A stretch of 64,000 bases of DNA from Streptomyces bottropensis ATCC 25435 (GTDB lineage Bacteria > Actinomycetota > Actinomycetes > Streptomycetales > Streptomycetaceae), in assembly GCF_000383595.1 (NCBI RefSeq), contig NZ_KB911581.1, forward strand, positions 3,106,265 to 3,170,264, in the 5' to 3' direction. Both the position numbers and the translations under genes were made by a program. Positions 23,758 to 32,832 of this stretch are shown piece after piece (position 1 is the stretch's first letter; each line of letters starts with the position of its first letter). Under the pieces are notes generated by a model. It did not search any database. It saw only the letters and a program-made list of their open reading frames with translations, and was not told where the DNA came from.

Positions 23758-24975
23758 TCAGCGACGGCACAGCAGCCAGGCCGCTGTCAGGAGGAGAAGT
23801 GTGCCGACGGCCGGCAGCAGCACCGGGAGACCGGCCACGTCCACCAGGCCGGCGCCGATCGCCGTGCCCACCGCTGTCGGGGCGAAGAGGAGGGTGTGGG
23901 CGGTGGCCGTGGTGCGGCCCAGCCGGTCGGGCGGGGTCTCGCGCTGGACCGCGGTGAGCGCCGCGGTCAGGACGCAGGGGAGGCCGATGCCGATCGCCGC
24001 GCCGCAGGCCAGGGCGGCGATGTCGCTCGGGACGGTGCGGGCCGCCACCGCCGTCCCCGTCAGGGCGATGCCGTAGGCCGCGAAGGGGAGTTCGCCGAGG
24101 CGCCGCAGGAGGGGGCCCGTGGCCAGGCCGACGGCGATCGAACCGGTGCCCTGGGCGACGAAGAGGAGGCCGGTGTACGCCGGGGAGTGGCCCAGGGACT
24201 CGACCACCGCGTAGATCAGGGCGCCGTTCACCCCGGAGAGCAGCATCGTCGTGCCGCCGGCCAGGACCAGGGGGCGCATGCGCTCGTGGGTGAGGAGGTG
24301 GCGGGCGCCTTCGGCCGTGCGGGCGTACAGGCCGGGGGCGGGTCCTTCGCCGCGGCCGGGCGGGCGCGGCGTTCGCCTGCGCACCAGTCCGTACAGCCCC
24401 GCCGCCGCGACGAACGTCACCGCGTCCAGCAGGGCCACCGTCGCTCCGCCGTACGCCGCGTACAGACCGGCTCCCGCCGACGGGGCCACCAGTTTCATGC
24501 TCTCGTTGGCCGTCATGCGCAGGCCGTTGAAGTCGCCGAGGAGGGCAGGGTCGACGGCGGTGGCGACGAGGGCCGACTCGGCCGCGTCGTGGACGACGCC
24601 TGCCGCGCCGTAGACGAGGAGGACCGCGTAGAGGAGCCACAGGTCGCCCGGGGAGTCGACGGCGAAGAGGGTGAGCAGGAGGGCGGCCAGGCCCAGGTCG
24701 GTTGTGACGAGGAGGGCGCGGCGGCGGGGGCGGTCCGCGAGGGTGCCCAGGAGGGGGCCGGCGAGGAGCGGGGCCCACAGGGCGAGCGTGCACAGCGCCG
24801 CCAGCGCGTCCGAGCCCGTGAGGTCCTTGACCCAGATGCCCGCGACCAGCCACATCGCCGACGAGCCGAGGCCCGAGACCACCACGGCGGCGAGATACGG
24901 CCCCGCGTTCCGGTCCCCGAGGACACGCCTGGTGGCCCGGGCGGACGTCGATGTCGTCGATTTCATGGATGTCAT
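23758..24975 (-). CDS. MFS transporter (probable drug/metabolite efflux)
   Basis: A protein of 405 residues with many hydrophobic segments consistent with a 10-12 helix major facilitator. The loop after helix 2 reads GTLADRPRRRALLV, the family's conserved DRxGRR-like motif A. VHDAAESALVATAVDP and GLRMTANESMKLVAPSAG match the enterobactin-exporter/macrolide-efflux type MFS branch. The substrate is unknown. It is divergent from the DinB-like gene at 25162 and co-directional with the reductase gene 21 bp downstream, so those two may form an operon. Confidence 0.88.
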   Translation of the reverse strand: MTSMKSTTSTSARATRRVLGDRNAGPYLAAVVVSGLGSSAMWLVAGIWVKDLTGSDALAALCTLALWAPLLAGPLLGTLADRPRRRALLVTTDLGLAALLLTLFAVDSPGDLWLLYAVLLVYGAAGVVHDAAESALVATAVDPALLGDFNGLRMTANESMKLVAPSAGAGLYAAYGGATVALLDAVTFVAAAGLYGLVRRRTPRPPGRGEGPAPGLYARTAEGARHLLTHERMRPLVLAGGTTMLLSGVNGALIYAVVESLGHSPAYTGLLFVAQGTGSIAVGLATGPLLRRLGELPFAAYGIALTGTAVAARTVPSDIAALACGAAIGIGLPCVLTAALTAVQRETPPDRLGRTTATAHTLLFAPTAVGTAIGAGLVDVAGLPVLLPAVGTLLLLTAAWLLCRR

Positions 24976-25161
24976 GGCTGGTGATCGTGGTGCTGAGAAC
25001 CCGCCGCACGGATCGGGCAGATGCCCTAGGAATCGTCGCCGGGAGGAACGAGTGCGGGGCGAGCGATGAGTTCCCGGGACGCCGGGGGTCTACCGACATG
25101 ACGACAGAGAACACGGGCGCACCACCCCGACGCGCCTTCGAGACGTACCCAGGAGCTCCGC

Positions 25162-25755
25162 ATGACCGACCAGGCCCCGGCCCCCCTCGACCTCGCCCCG
25201 CAGGCCCGCGCCGTCGCCCGCCTCGCCCGGGGCGTCCGCGACGATCAGCTCTCCGACCCCACTCCGTGCCCGGAGTACGCCGTGCGCCACATCCTCGGTC
25301 ATCTGCTCGGGCTGGCCGCCGCCTTCCGTGACGCGGGCCGGAAGGATCTGGGGCCCACGACGGACACCAACCCGCAGGCGGCGCTGCCCGACATCGGGCC
25401 GGACTGGCGCGAGGCCCTGCCGCGAGTCCTCGACGAACTCGCCGAGGCCTGGCAGGACCCGGCCGCGTGGGTGGGCGAGACCCGGGCGGGCGGGGTGTCC
25501 CTGCCGGGGGAGATCGCCGGCGCGGTGGCCGCGGACGAGCTGGTCGTGCACGGCTGGGACCTCGCACGGGCGACCGGCCAGGCGTACGACCCCGATCCGG
25601 CGGCTCTCACCGCGACCCACGCCTTCCTCGCCGCCTCGGCCGACGACCCGGCGCGCGGCGAGATCTTCGGCCCCGTACAGCCCGTACCGGACGACGCGCC
25701 GCTGCTGGACCGGGCGATCGGCCTGAGCGGCCGCGACCCGCTCTGGAAGCGGTAG
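25162..25755 (+). CDS. DinB-like / TIGR03086-type metal-binding protein (mycothiol-linked superfamily)
   Basis: A protein of 197 residues forming a four-helix bundle: LSDPTPCPEYAVRHILGHLLG carries the first metal-ligand His region, and ADELVVHGWDLARATGQ carries the second His and the family's HxWDLA signature. Members of the MDMPI/DinB superfamily in actinobacteria bind zinc and often use mycothiol; most are not characterised. It is monocistronic, divergent from the MFS gene. Confidence 0.82.
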   Translation: MTDQAPAPLDLAPQARAVARLARGVRDDQLSDPTPCPEYAVRHILGHLLGLAAAFRDAGRKDLGPTTDTNPQAALPDIGPDWREALPRVLDELAEAWQDPAAWVGETRAGGVSLPGEIAGAVAADELVVHGWDLARATGQAYDPDPAALTATHAFLAASADDPARGEIFGPVQPVPDDAPLLDRAIGLSGRDPLWKR

Positions 25756-26440
25756 GCCGCGCGGCGGAGGGCGGAGGGCGGAGGGCGGAGGGGAGCGCCC
25801 ATCAGGCGGGCGGGAGGGCTGTGTGTGGGTGCGGGCGGACCGGCGTGGTGGGGGCCCGCGACGGTGTGAGGGTGAGGACGACGCGACGGCCACCAGGGCG
25901 CGATGGTGGAGACAGCAGGCGGACCGCCGAAACCGGCGGTCCGGAGAGGCCGGGCGACCACAGCAGCGACGGTCGTGGCGGCGGTCATGGCAGGGAGGGC
26001 GACAGGGGCGGGCGCGCCGGCGCGGGCGGGCTGCTCCCGGGACGGGGTGCGGCCGGCCGTACGCACGGGCACGGCGGGCTCACCGGGGGCTCCCGGCGCG
26101 TCGGCTCCAGCGGTCGGCGCCGCTAGCTGCCCGCAACGCCGTGGCGGCGATCACGGCGGGCGGGCCGCGGCCGCGGGCGCACGGGCGCACGCGCGCACCG
26201 GCGCGGGCATGCACAGGCGAGGGCACGCCGGCGGTCGTCCGGGGCGGCGTGACGGCGGGCGGGACGACCCCGGGCCGGGCCGAGCCCCGCCGGGTCACGC
26301 CCCAACCGCATCCCGTCCGCCCGCCCCGCACCCCACCCGAGCAACAGTCCCCACCCGCCCCGCACCCCCCGTAGACGCATCCAGGACAGAACCTGCGAAA
26401 CGCGGCGCGCACCCTCCTCCCGCTCCGTACGCTCCCGGGC
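25756..26440. other. 685-bp GC-rich interval with no convincing gene
   Basis: This gap contains a GGCGGAG microrepeat at about 25763-25794 and extremely G/C-skewed sequence that keeps several frames open on both strands. None of the translations shows a fold, a credible start with ribosome-binding site, or non-random composition; they are Arg/Gly/Pro/Ala-rich throughout. I see no RNA gene or insertion element in it. Confidence 0.55.
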
Positions 26441-27190
26441 ATGCCCCTGAGTCTCACCGTCCTCGGCACCGCCTCTCCGTACCCCCGCCCGGGCCGGCCC
26501 GCCTCCGGGTATCTGCTGCGCGGCGGGGGCGCCGAGATATGGGTGGACGCGGGGTTCGGGACGTTCGCCGAGTTGCAGCGGCACACGGATCCCACCCGGC
26601 TCACGGCGATCTGGATCTCCCATCTGCACGCGGACCACAGCGCGGACCTGGTGGCCGCGATGTACGGCTTCGCGTACGGCGGCCTCACCCTGCCCGCGCC
26701 GCTGCCCGTGTACGCGCCCGACGGCTGCGCGGAGCGCCTCGCCGGATTCTTCGGGAGGCCGGACACGACCTTCCTGAACAGCGTCTTCGACTTCCGGACC
26801 CTCTACGACGGCCACACGGTCCGGCACTGGAACCTCACTCTCACCGCCCATGCCGTCGTCCACGACGTGGAGTCGTACGGGCTGCGCGCCGAGTGCCAGG
26901 GCCGCGTCTTCGCGTACTCGGGGGACAGCGGCCCGTGCGACGCGCTGAGCCGGCTCGCCGGCAGCGCGGACCTGTTCCTGTGCGAGGCGGACATCGACGT
27001 GCGTCGCGAAGGTGAACCCCACGTGCACCTCACGCCGGAGGAGGCCGGGACCTACGCGAAGAGTGCGAGCCGGCTGCTGATCACCCATGTGGGTCCCACG
27101 CTCACCCCGGAGGGGGCGACCGGCCGGGCGGCCGTCGTCTTCGGCGGGCCCACCGAGAGCGCGCGCGAGGGCGACACCCAGACCGTGTGA
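26441..27190 (+). CDS. MBL-fold metallo-hydrolase (RNase Z-like)
   Basis: A protein of 249 residues. Metal motif H61-x-H63-x-D65-H66 (SHLHADHSADL), AYSGDSGPC (Asp bridge) and LITHVGPT (C-terminal His) match the RNase Z/phosphodiesterase branch of metallo-beta-lactamases. The exosite arm of genuine RNase Z is not evident and the protein is shorter, so a phosphodiesterase or general hydrolase role is more likely than tRNA 3' processing. Cytoplasmic. Upstream is a long apparently non-coding gap. Confidence 0.85.
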   Translation: MPLSLTVLGTASPYPRPGRPASGYLLRGGGAEIWVDAGFGTFAELQRHTDPTRLTAIWISHLHADHSADLVAAMYGFAYGGLTLPAPLPVYAPDGCAERLAGFFGRPDTTFLNSVFDFRTLYDGHTVRHWNLTLTAHAVVHDVESYGLRAECQGRVFAYSGDSGPCDALSRLAGSADLFLCEADIDVRREGEPHVHLTPEEAGTYAKSASRLLITHVGPTLTPEGATGRAAVVFGGPTESAREGDTQTV

Positions 27191-27236
27191 TCTCAAGATC
27201 ATGTGATGGTCGGCACATCTTCTTCTGTCAGAAGCA

Positions 27237-27265
27237 TTGACGAAACATCACGCCCCTCCTACCTT
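27237..27265 (+). promoter_or_regulatory. Promoter of the pectin-island GntR gene
   Basis: TTGACG (27237-27242) and TACCTT (27260-27265) are spaced by exactly 17 bp. Initiation near 27272 places the four iterons at 27290-27340 in the 5' untranslated region, consistent with a downstream repressor block. Confidence 0.75.
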
Positions 27266-27289
27266 CAACGCGTCGTACTTCGTACGTCA

Positions 27290-27340
27290 TATATGAGACG
27301 CGATACGTGAGATCTCCTACCTGAGATCTCATACGTGAGA
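27290..27340 (+). promoter_or_regulatory. Four 14-bp iterons, candidate GntR operators
   Basis: TATATGAGA (27290), TACGTGAGA (27304), TACCTGAGA (27318) and TACGTGAGA (27332) recur at an exact 14-bp period. GAGATCTC palindromes at 27309-27316 and 27323-27330 overlap the middle copies. The block lies between the promoter and the GntR start codon at 27355. Arrays of this kind fit cooperative binding of a dimeric regulator controlling its own synthesis. Confidence 0.65.
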
Positions 27341-27354
27341 ACCGAGAGGCGCGC

Positions 27355-28038
27355 ATGACCTCTGTGCCCACGCCGATCCCCTCCCGCACGCAGTTCGTGC
27401 TGGAAGGGATCAAGCACCGCATCCTCACCGGGCAGTTGACGCCCGGTCAGGCGCTGGTCGAGACCGAGCTGGCCGCGCAGTTCGGGGTGTCCAAGACCCC
27501 CGTGCGCGAGGCGCTCAAGACGCTGGCCGGGACCGGCCTCGTCGTGATGAGCCAGTACAAGGGCGTCACGGTGCGCATGGTGGACGCGGACATGGCGCGC
27601 GAGGTCTATGACGTGCGGCTGCTCCTGGAGCCGGAGGCCCTGCGGCGCTCGGTGCGGCGCGGCGCCCCCTGGGACGCGGCCGCCGACGCGCTGACCCGGG
27701 CCGACGAGGCCACCGACACCGCCGAACGGTCTCTGGCCAACCGGGAGTTCCACCGCGCCCTGTACGTGCCGTGCGGCAACCCGCTGCTCGGCCGGATGCT
27801 CGACGAGGTGCGCGACCAGGCCGCCCTGGTGTCGGCCGTGGCGTGGGCCGCCGACCCTTCCTGGGAACGGGAGGCCGCCGAGCACCGGGAGATCCTGCGG
27901 CTCGCCCTCGACGGCGACGCCGACGGCGCTGCCGCCGCCCTGCACGCGCACATCGCCTCGTTCGTCGAACGGGCCTTCCCCGGGGCGCGGGAGGACGAGC
28001 AGGCCTCAGTGCCCCGGCGGCCCCGGCAGAACCGGTAA
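27355..28038 (+). CDS. GntR-family regulator (FCD type) heading the pectin island
   Basis: A protein of 227 residues. Residues 10-75 are a GntR winged helix (AAQFGVSKTPVREALKTLAGTG). Residues about 85-210 are an FCD domain, with YDVRLLLEPEALR and FHRALYVPCGNPLL supplying the metal-ligand and acid-sensing helices typical of regulators that bind carboxylated sugars. It is first in a long plus-strand series of sugar-acid and pectin genes, so a uronate or aldonate effector is likely. Four iterons overlap its 5' untranslated region, suggesting autoregulation. Confidence 0.9.
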   Translation: MTSVPTPIPSRTQFVLEGIKHRILTGQLTPGQALVETELAAQFGVSKTPVREALKTLAGTGLVVMSQYKGVTVRMVDADMAREVYDVRLLLEPEALRRSVRRGAPWDAAADALTRADEATDTAERSLANREFHRALYVPCGNPLLGRMLDEVRDQAALVSAVAWAADPSWEREAAEHREILRLALDGDADGAAAALHAHIASFVERAFPGAREDEQASVPRRPRQNR

Positions 28039-28134
28039 GCCCCTGTGTCCACGAGGCACGGCGCACCCGCACGGCACCGCGGACCGCCGGCCTCCGTAGT
28101 CCTCCAAGAGCTTTTTCGCAGAGGAAGGTCATCC

Positions 28135-29046
28135 ATGAGCAGCGTGACGTTCGAGACCCAACGGGCGGCCCTGGCCGACGTGGTGGCGATCCCGGTGACT
28201 CCGTTCGCCGAGGACGGCACCGTCGACCAGGGTGCCCACCGGGCCCTGTTGCGCCGGCTGCTCGACGGAGGGATCACCACCCTCACCCCCAACGGAAACA
28301 CCGGCGAGTTCTACGCCCTCACCCCCGAAGAGCGGCGCCTGGTCAACGAGCTGACGATGGACGAGGCCGGCGACCGGGCCGTGATCCTGGTCGGGGTCGG
28401 CCACGACGTACCCACCGCCGTGGCCTCCGCCGAGCACGCCCGTGAGATCGGGGCGCAGATGGTGATGGTCCATCAGCCGGTGCACCCGTACGTGTCGCAG
28501 GACGGCTGGGTCGACTACCACCGGGCGATCGCGGAGGCCGTGCCCGAACTGGGCGTCGTGCCCTACATCCGCAACGCGCAGCTCACCGGCGAACGGCTCG
28601 CCCGGCTCGCCGACACCTGTCCCAACGTGGTCGGGGTCAAGTACGCCGTGCCGGACGCCGCGCGCTTCGCGGCCTTCGCCCGCGACGCCGGCCTGGAGCG
28701 CTTCGTCTGGGTGGCGGGGCTCGCCGAGCCGTACGCACCCTCCTACTTCTCGGCCGGAGCCACCGGCTTCACGTCGGGCCTGGTGAACGTCGCCCCGGCC
28801 GTCTCGCTGAACATGATCGAAGCGCTGCGCTCGGGTGACTTCCCGGGCGCCATGAAGATCTGGGAGCAGATCCGCCGCTTCGAGGAGCTGCGCGCCGCCA
28901 ACGGCTCCGCCAACAACGTCACCGTCGTCAAGGAGGCCCTCGCCTCCCTCGGCCTGTGCCGCCGCGACGTCCGGGCCCCCAGCAGGCACCTGCCCGAGGA
29001 CGAACGCGCCGAGGTCGCCGCCATCGCCGCCGGGTGGTCGATATGA
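28135..29046 (+). CDS. DHDPS-family aldolase/dehydratase for a keto-deoxy sugar acid
   Basis: A protein of 303 residues with ATG at 28135. It is a TIM-barrel class I aldolase-type enzyme with TPNGNTGEFYALTPEE, Y144 in VVPYIRN and Schiff-base lysine K169 in GVKYA. It overlaps the following dehydratase by 4 bp. An IlvD/Edd dehydratase next to a DHDPS-type enzyme is the arrangement of the oxidative pentose (L-arabonate) pathway, where this enzyme would convert 2-keto-3-deoxy-arabonate to alpha-ketoglutarate semialdehyde. A retro-aldol activity on a hexonate is the alternative. Confidence 0.85.
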   Translation: MSSVTFETQRAALADVVAIPVTPFAEDGTVDQGAHRALLRRLLDGGITTLTPNGNTGEFYALTPEERRLVNELTMDEAGDRAVILVGVGHDVPTAVASAEHAREIGAQMVMVHQPVHPYVSQDGWVDYHRAIAEAVPELGVVPYIRNAQLTGERLARLADTCPNVVGVKYAVPDAARFAAFARDAGLERFVWVAGLAEPYAPSYFSAGATGFTSGLVNVAPAVSLNMIEALRSGDFPGAMKIWEQIRRFEELRAANGSANNVTVVKEALASLGLCRRDVRAPSRHLPEDERAEVAAIAAGWSI

Positions 29047-30782
29047 AGCAGGAGCAGCACACGAAGAGGCCGCAGGAACTCCGGAGCCACCAGTGGTACG
29101 GCACGGACGGGCTGCGCTCCTTCAGCCACCGCGCCCGCACCCGTCAGCTCGGCTACCTCCCCGAGGAGCACCTCGGCAAGCCGGTCATCGCGATCCTCAA
29201 CACCTGGTCCGACATCAACCCCTGTCATGTGCACCTCCGGGAGCGCGCCCAGGCGGTCAAGCGGGGCGTGTGGCAGGCGGGCGGCTTCCCGCTGGAGTTC
29301 CCGGTCTCGACCCTCTCCGAGACCTTCCAGAAGCCGACCCCCATGCTCTACCGCAACATGCTCGCGATGGAGACCGAGGAACTGCTCCGCTCCTACCCGG
29401 TCGACGGGGCCGTGCTGATGGGCGGCTGCGACAAGTCGACCCCCGCGCTGCTGATGGGCGCGGCGAGTGTCGACCTCCCCGCCGTCTTCGTACCCGCCGG
29501 GCCGATGCTGCCGGGCCACTGGCGCAACGAGGTCCTCGGCTCCGGCACCGACATGTGGAAGTACTGGGACGACAAGCGCGCCGGGCTCATCGGCGACTGC
29601 GAGATGACCGAGCTGGAGTCCGGTCTCGCGCGCTCCCCGGGCCACTGCATGACGATGGGTACGGCCTCCACGCTCACCGCCGCCGCCGAGGCGCTCGGTG
29701 TCACGGTGCCGGGCGCGTCCAGCATCCCGGCCGTCGACTCGGGCCACGACCGCATGGCGGCCGCCGCCGGCCTCCGGATCGTCGAACTGGTCCACAAGGA
29801 CCGCAAGCTGAACGACATCCTCACCGCCGACGCCTTCGAGGACGCCGTCACCACCGTCCTCGGACTCGGCGGCTCCACCAACGCCGTCATCCACCTGATC
29901 GCGATGGCCGGCCGGGCGGGCGTCAAGCTCACCCTCGACGACTTCGACCGCGTCGCCCGTACCGTCCCGGTGCTCGCCAACGTCCGGCCCGGGGGCCGGC
30001 AGTACCTGATGGAGGACTTCCACTTCGCGGGCGGCCTCCCCGGGTTCCTCTCCCGGATCACCGACCTGCTGCATCTGGACCGGCCGACCGTCTCCTTCGA
30101 CACGATGCGCGAACAGCTCGACGGCGCGCGCGTGCACGACGACGACGTGATCCGCACCCGCGACAACCCGGTCGCCACCGAAGGCGGCGTGGCCGTCCTG
30201 CGCGGCAACCTGTGTCCGGACGGCGCGGTCATCAAGCACATCTCCGCCGAACCGCACCTGCTCAAGCACACCGGCCCGGCGGTCGTCTTCGACGACTACC
30301 GCACGATGCAGCGCACGATCAACGACCCGTCCCTCGGCATCACCGCCGACAGCGTGCTGGTGCTGCGCAACTCCGGGCCCAAGGGCGGACCGGGCATGCC
30401 CGAGTACGGGATGCTGCCCATCCCCGACCACCTGCTGAAGCAGGGCGTACGGGACATGGTGCGGATCTCCGACGCCCGGATGAGCGGCACGAGCTACGGC
30501 GCCTGCGCCCTGCACGTGGCACCGGAGTCGTACGTCGGCGGGCCCCTCGCCCTCGTGCGCACCGGCGACTCGATCACCCTGGACGTCGAGGCACGGGCTC
30601 TGCGACTCAACGTGGACGACGAGGAGTTGGAGCGCCGTCGAGCGGACTGGACGCCACCGCCCACCCGTTACGAACGCGGCTACGGCGCCCTCTACAACGA
30701 CCAGATCACCCAAGCGGACACCGGCTGCGACTTCGAGTTCCTGGCCAGACCGGGCAAGGTCCCGGACCCGTACGCGGGCTGA
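29043..30782 (+). CDS. IlvD/Edd-family sugar-acid dehydratase (L-arabonate/galactonate type)
   Basis: A protein of 579 residues. Fe-S ligand cysteines C61 (DINPCHVH), C129 (GGCDKSTPA) and C202 (GHCMTMGTAS) are in place, as are the ISDARMSGTS and GLGGSTNAV motifs. The length and C-terminal ERGYGALYNDQI fit the sugar-acid branch rather than true dihydroxy-acid dehydratase of branched-chain amino-acid synthesis. It would dehydrate an aldonate to a 2-keto-3-deoxy acid, which the overlapping DHDPS-type gene then uses. Substrate is undetermined; L-arabonate from pectic arabinan side chains is plausible. Confidence 0.85.
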   Translation: MKQEQHTKRPQELRSHQWYGTDGLRSFSHRARTRQLGYLPEEHLGKPVIAILNTWSDINPCHVHLRERAQAVKRGVWQAGGFPLEFPVSTLSETFQKPTPMLYRNMLAMETEELLRSYPVDGAVLMGGCDKSTPALLMGAASVDLPAVFVPAGPMLPGHWRNEVLGSGTDMWKYWDDKRAGLIGDCEMTELESGLARSPGHCMTMGTASTLTAAAEALGVTVPGASSIPAVDSGHDRMAAAAGLRIVELVHKDRKLNDILTADAFEDAVTTVLGLGGSTNAVIHLIAMAGRAGVKLTLDDFDRVARTVPVLANVRPGGRQYLMEDFHFAGGLPGFLSRITDLLHLDRPTVSFDTMREQLDGARVHDDDVIRTRDNPVATEGGVAVLRGNLCPDGAVIKHISAEPHLLKHTGPAVVFDDYRTMQRTINDPSLGITADSVLVLRNSGPKGGPGMPEYGMLPIPDHLLKQGVRDMVRISDARMSGTSYGACALHVAPESYVGGPLALVRTGDSITLDVEARALRLNVDDEELERRRADWTPPPTRYERGYGALYNDQITQADTGCDFEFLARPGKVPDPYAG

Positions 30783-30921
30783 GCACCCTGTAGGGGCGCG
30801 GGGCTGTATCGAACATGCGGCTCCGCCGCGTGGGCGCGACCAGCCACAACGCACCCGCACCCGCCGACGCACCACATGTGGCATCCCGTACCGCGCGATC
30901 AAGCACATCCATGCACAGCGA

Positions 30922-30933
30922 GAAAGCGCTTCC
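30922..30933 (+). promoter_or_regulatory. LacI-type operator-like palindrome before the importer genes
   Basis: GAAAGCGCTTCC contains a perfect AAGCGCTT core and matches a palindrome at 10 of 12 positions, 56 bp before the first permease. LacI-family regulators bind such CG-centred sites. The 206-bp gap (30783-30988) also begins with a copy of the window's dispersed GGGGCGCGGGG element. No LacI gene lies in the window. Confidence 0.4.
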
Positions 30934-30988
30934 TGCACCACGACGCACCAAGACGCACCACGACGTACCCAGAAACGGAGCCCCAGTC

Positions 30989-31933
30989 ATGGCCCAAGCC
31001 GCAGCCGTGGCGAAACCGCCCGCGCCACCCCGGCGGAGCCGTGCGCGCCGTGCCTCCGCGACACCGCGCAGGCTGCCCTACCTGCTGATCGCCCCGGCCG
31101 CCCTGCTCATGCTGGGCTTCATCGCCTACCCGGTCATCAGCGTCTTCTACTACAGCCTGCAGCACTACAACCCCACCAAGCCCTGGCGGAACGGCTTCGC
31201 CGGCTTCGACAACTTCGTCCACGCCTTCACCGAGGACCCCCTCTTCTGGGACACCCTCGTCTTCAGCGCCAAGTGGGTGGTCGTCGAGGTCTCGCTGCAG
31301 CTGCTGTTCGGCCTGGCACTCGCGCTCATCGTCAACCAGACCTTCGTCGGCCGGGCCGTCGGCCGGGCGCTGGTCTTCTCGCCCTGGGCCGTCTCCGGCG
31401 TGCTGACCTCCGCGATCTGGGTGCTCCTCTACAACTCCCAGACGGGCATCACCCGTTACCTCGCGGACATGGGCATCGGCGAGTACGGCACCAGCTGGCT
31501 CTCCGACACCTCCACCGTCTTCTCGGCGGCGGTCGTCGCCGACCTGTGGCGCGGTGTCCCCTTCTTCGCGATCCTCATCCTCGCCGACCTCCAGTCCGTC
31601 TCGAAGGACCTGTACGAGGCCGCCGAGGTCGACGGCGCCGGCCGGGTCCGGCAGTTCCTGCACATCACGCTGCCGCACCTGAAGGACGCGATCATCCTCT
31701 CCACGCTGCTGCGCGCGGTGTGGGAGTTCAACAACGTCGACCTCCTCTACACCCTGACCGGCGGCGGACCGGCGGGGGAGACCACGACGCTCCCCCTCTA
31801 CATCGCCAACACCTCGGTCGACGCCCACAACTTCGGTTACGCGTCCGCCCTGACCACGGTCGCGTTCGTGATCCTGCTCTTCTGCTCGATGGTCTATCTG
31901 CGGCTCAGCAAGTTCGGAGGCGAGTCCAAGTGA
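30989..31933 (+). CDS. ABC sugar importer permease (MalF type), pectin island
   Basis: A protein of 314 residues, with ATG at 30989. A basic N-terminus is followed by about six hydrophobic segments from residue 30. The EAA loop YEAAEVDGAGRVRQFLHITLP lies before the last helices. Its stop overlaps the next permease's GTG. The flanking pectinases and the binding protein at 39904 suggest uptake of pectin-derived oligo-uronides or rhamnogalacturonan fragments. Membrane protein; the ATPase is encoded elsewhere. Confidence 0.9.
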   Translation: MAQAAAVAKPPAPPRRSRARRASATPRRLPYLLIAPAALLMLGFIAYPVISVFYYSLQHYNPTKPWRNGFAGFDNFVHAFTEDPLFWDTLVFSAKWVVVEVSLQLLFGLALALIVNQTFVGRAVGRALVFSPWAVSGVLTSAIWVLLYNSQTGITRYLADMGIGEYGTSWLSDTSTVFSAAVVADLWRGVPFFAILILADLQSVSKDLYEAAEVDGAGRVRQFLHITLPHLKDAIILSTLLRAVWEFNNVDLLYTLTGGGPAGETTTLPLYIANTSVDAHNFGYASALTTVAFVILLFCSMVYLRLSKFGGESK

Positions 31934-32832
31934 TCACCAAGGACGCCGAGAGGACCGTACCGGTGACGTCCGCGCCCGCGGCCGAGGAGCCCCCGCAGCG
32001 CCCGCACAAGGTCCGCCGCGCCTGGGACGAGGTGCCGCGCTGGCAGATCTACCTGCCGCTGGGGATCTACCTGGTCTTCACCCTCGTCCCCTTCTACTGG
32101 ATCCTGCTCTTCGCGCTGCGCAAGCCCGGCTCGACCTCGCTCGTGCCGTGGCCGGTGACGTTCGAGCACTTCGAGAAGGTGTGGAACGAGCGCAGCTTCG
32201 GGGTCTACTTCCAGAACAGCGTGCTCGTCGGTGTCGTCACCCTGCTGATGACCACGCTCGTCGCCCTGGCCGGCGGCTACGCCCTCGCCCGCTTCGACTT
32301 CAAGATCAAGCGCGGGTTCATGCTGGCGCTGCTGTGCTCCCAGTTCGTCCCGGGCGCACTGCTCCTCGTCCCGCTGTTCCAGATCTTCGCCGAGCTGCGG
32401 ATGATCAACTCGCTGTTCAGTGTCATCCTCGCCGAGACGGTCTTCCAGCTGCCGCTGTCGATCATCCTGATCAGCAACTTCATCAAGAACGTGCCGTACA
32501 CGCTGGAGGAAGCGGCCTGGGTGGACGGCTGCAACCGGTTCACCGCGTTCCGGGTGGTCGTGCTGCCGCTGCTGCGGCCCGGCCTGATCGCCGTCGGCTC
32601 CTTCGCCTTCGTGCACTCCTGGAACCACTTCCTGTTCGCCCTGATGTTCCTCAGCAACCAGGACAAGCAGACGATCCCGGTCGGCCTCAACACCCTGCTC
32701 AGCGCGGACAGCGTGGACCTCGGCGCGCTGGCGGCCGGCGGCATCATCGCCGCCGTGCCCGTGGTCATCGTCTTCGCCTTCATCCAGAAGTGGCTGATCA
32801 CGGGCTTCAGCGCCGGGGCGGTGAAGGGATGA
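31930..32832 (+). CDS. ABC sugar importer permease (MalG type), pectin island
   Basis: A protein of 300 residues with a GTG start overlapping the previous stop (GTGA) and a stop overlapping the next gene's ATG. The membrane domain starts at about residue 40. The EAA loop EEAAWVDGCNRFTAFRVVVLP and the C-terminal WLITGFSAGAVKG are characteristic of CUT1 second permeases. It forms the membrane channel with the permease at 30989. Direct translational coupling to a secreted pectate lyase ties the importer to pectin breakdown. Confidence 0.9.
   Translation: MITKDAERTVPVTSAPAAEEPPQRPHKVRRAWDEVPRWQIYLPLGIYLVFTLVPFYWILLFALRKPGSTSLVPWPVTFEHFEKVWNERSFGVYFQNSVLVGVVTLLMTTLVALAGGYALARFDFKIKRGFMLALLCSQFVPGALLLVPLFQIFAELRMINSLFSVILAETVFQLPLSIILISNFIKNVPYTLEEAAWVDGCNRFTAFRVVVLPLLRPGLIAVGSFAFVHSWNHFLFALMFLSNQDKQTIPVGLNTLLSADSVDLGALAAGGIIAAVPVVIVFAFIQKWLITGFSAGAVKG

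Noticed and set aside
25903-27015. 370-codon frame across the gap and into the MBL gene
   Set aside because: Gly/Ala/Arg-biased, out of frame with the clear metallo-hydrolase, and no recognisable fold.
32148-32828. Long frame joining the permease region to the PL1 lyase
   Set aside because: It is a shadow of the MalG-type permease; the lyase begins with its signal peptide at 32829.
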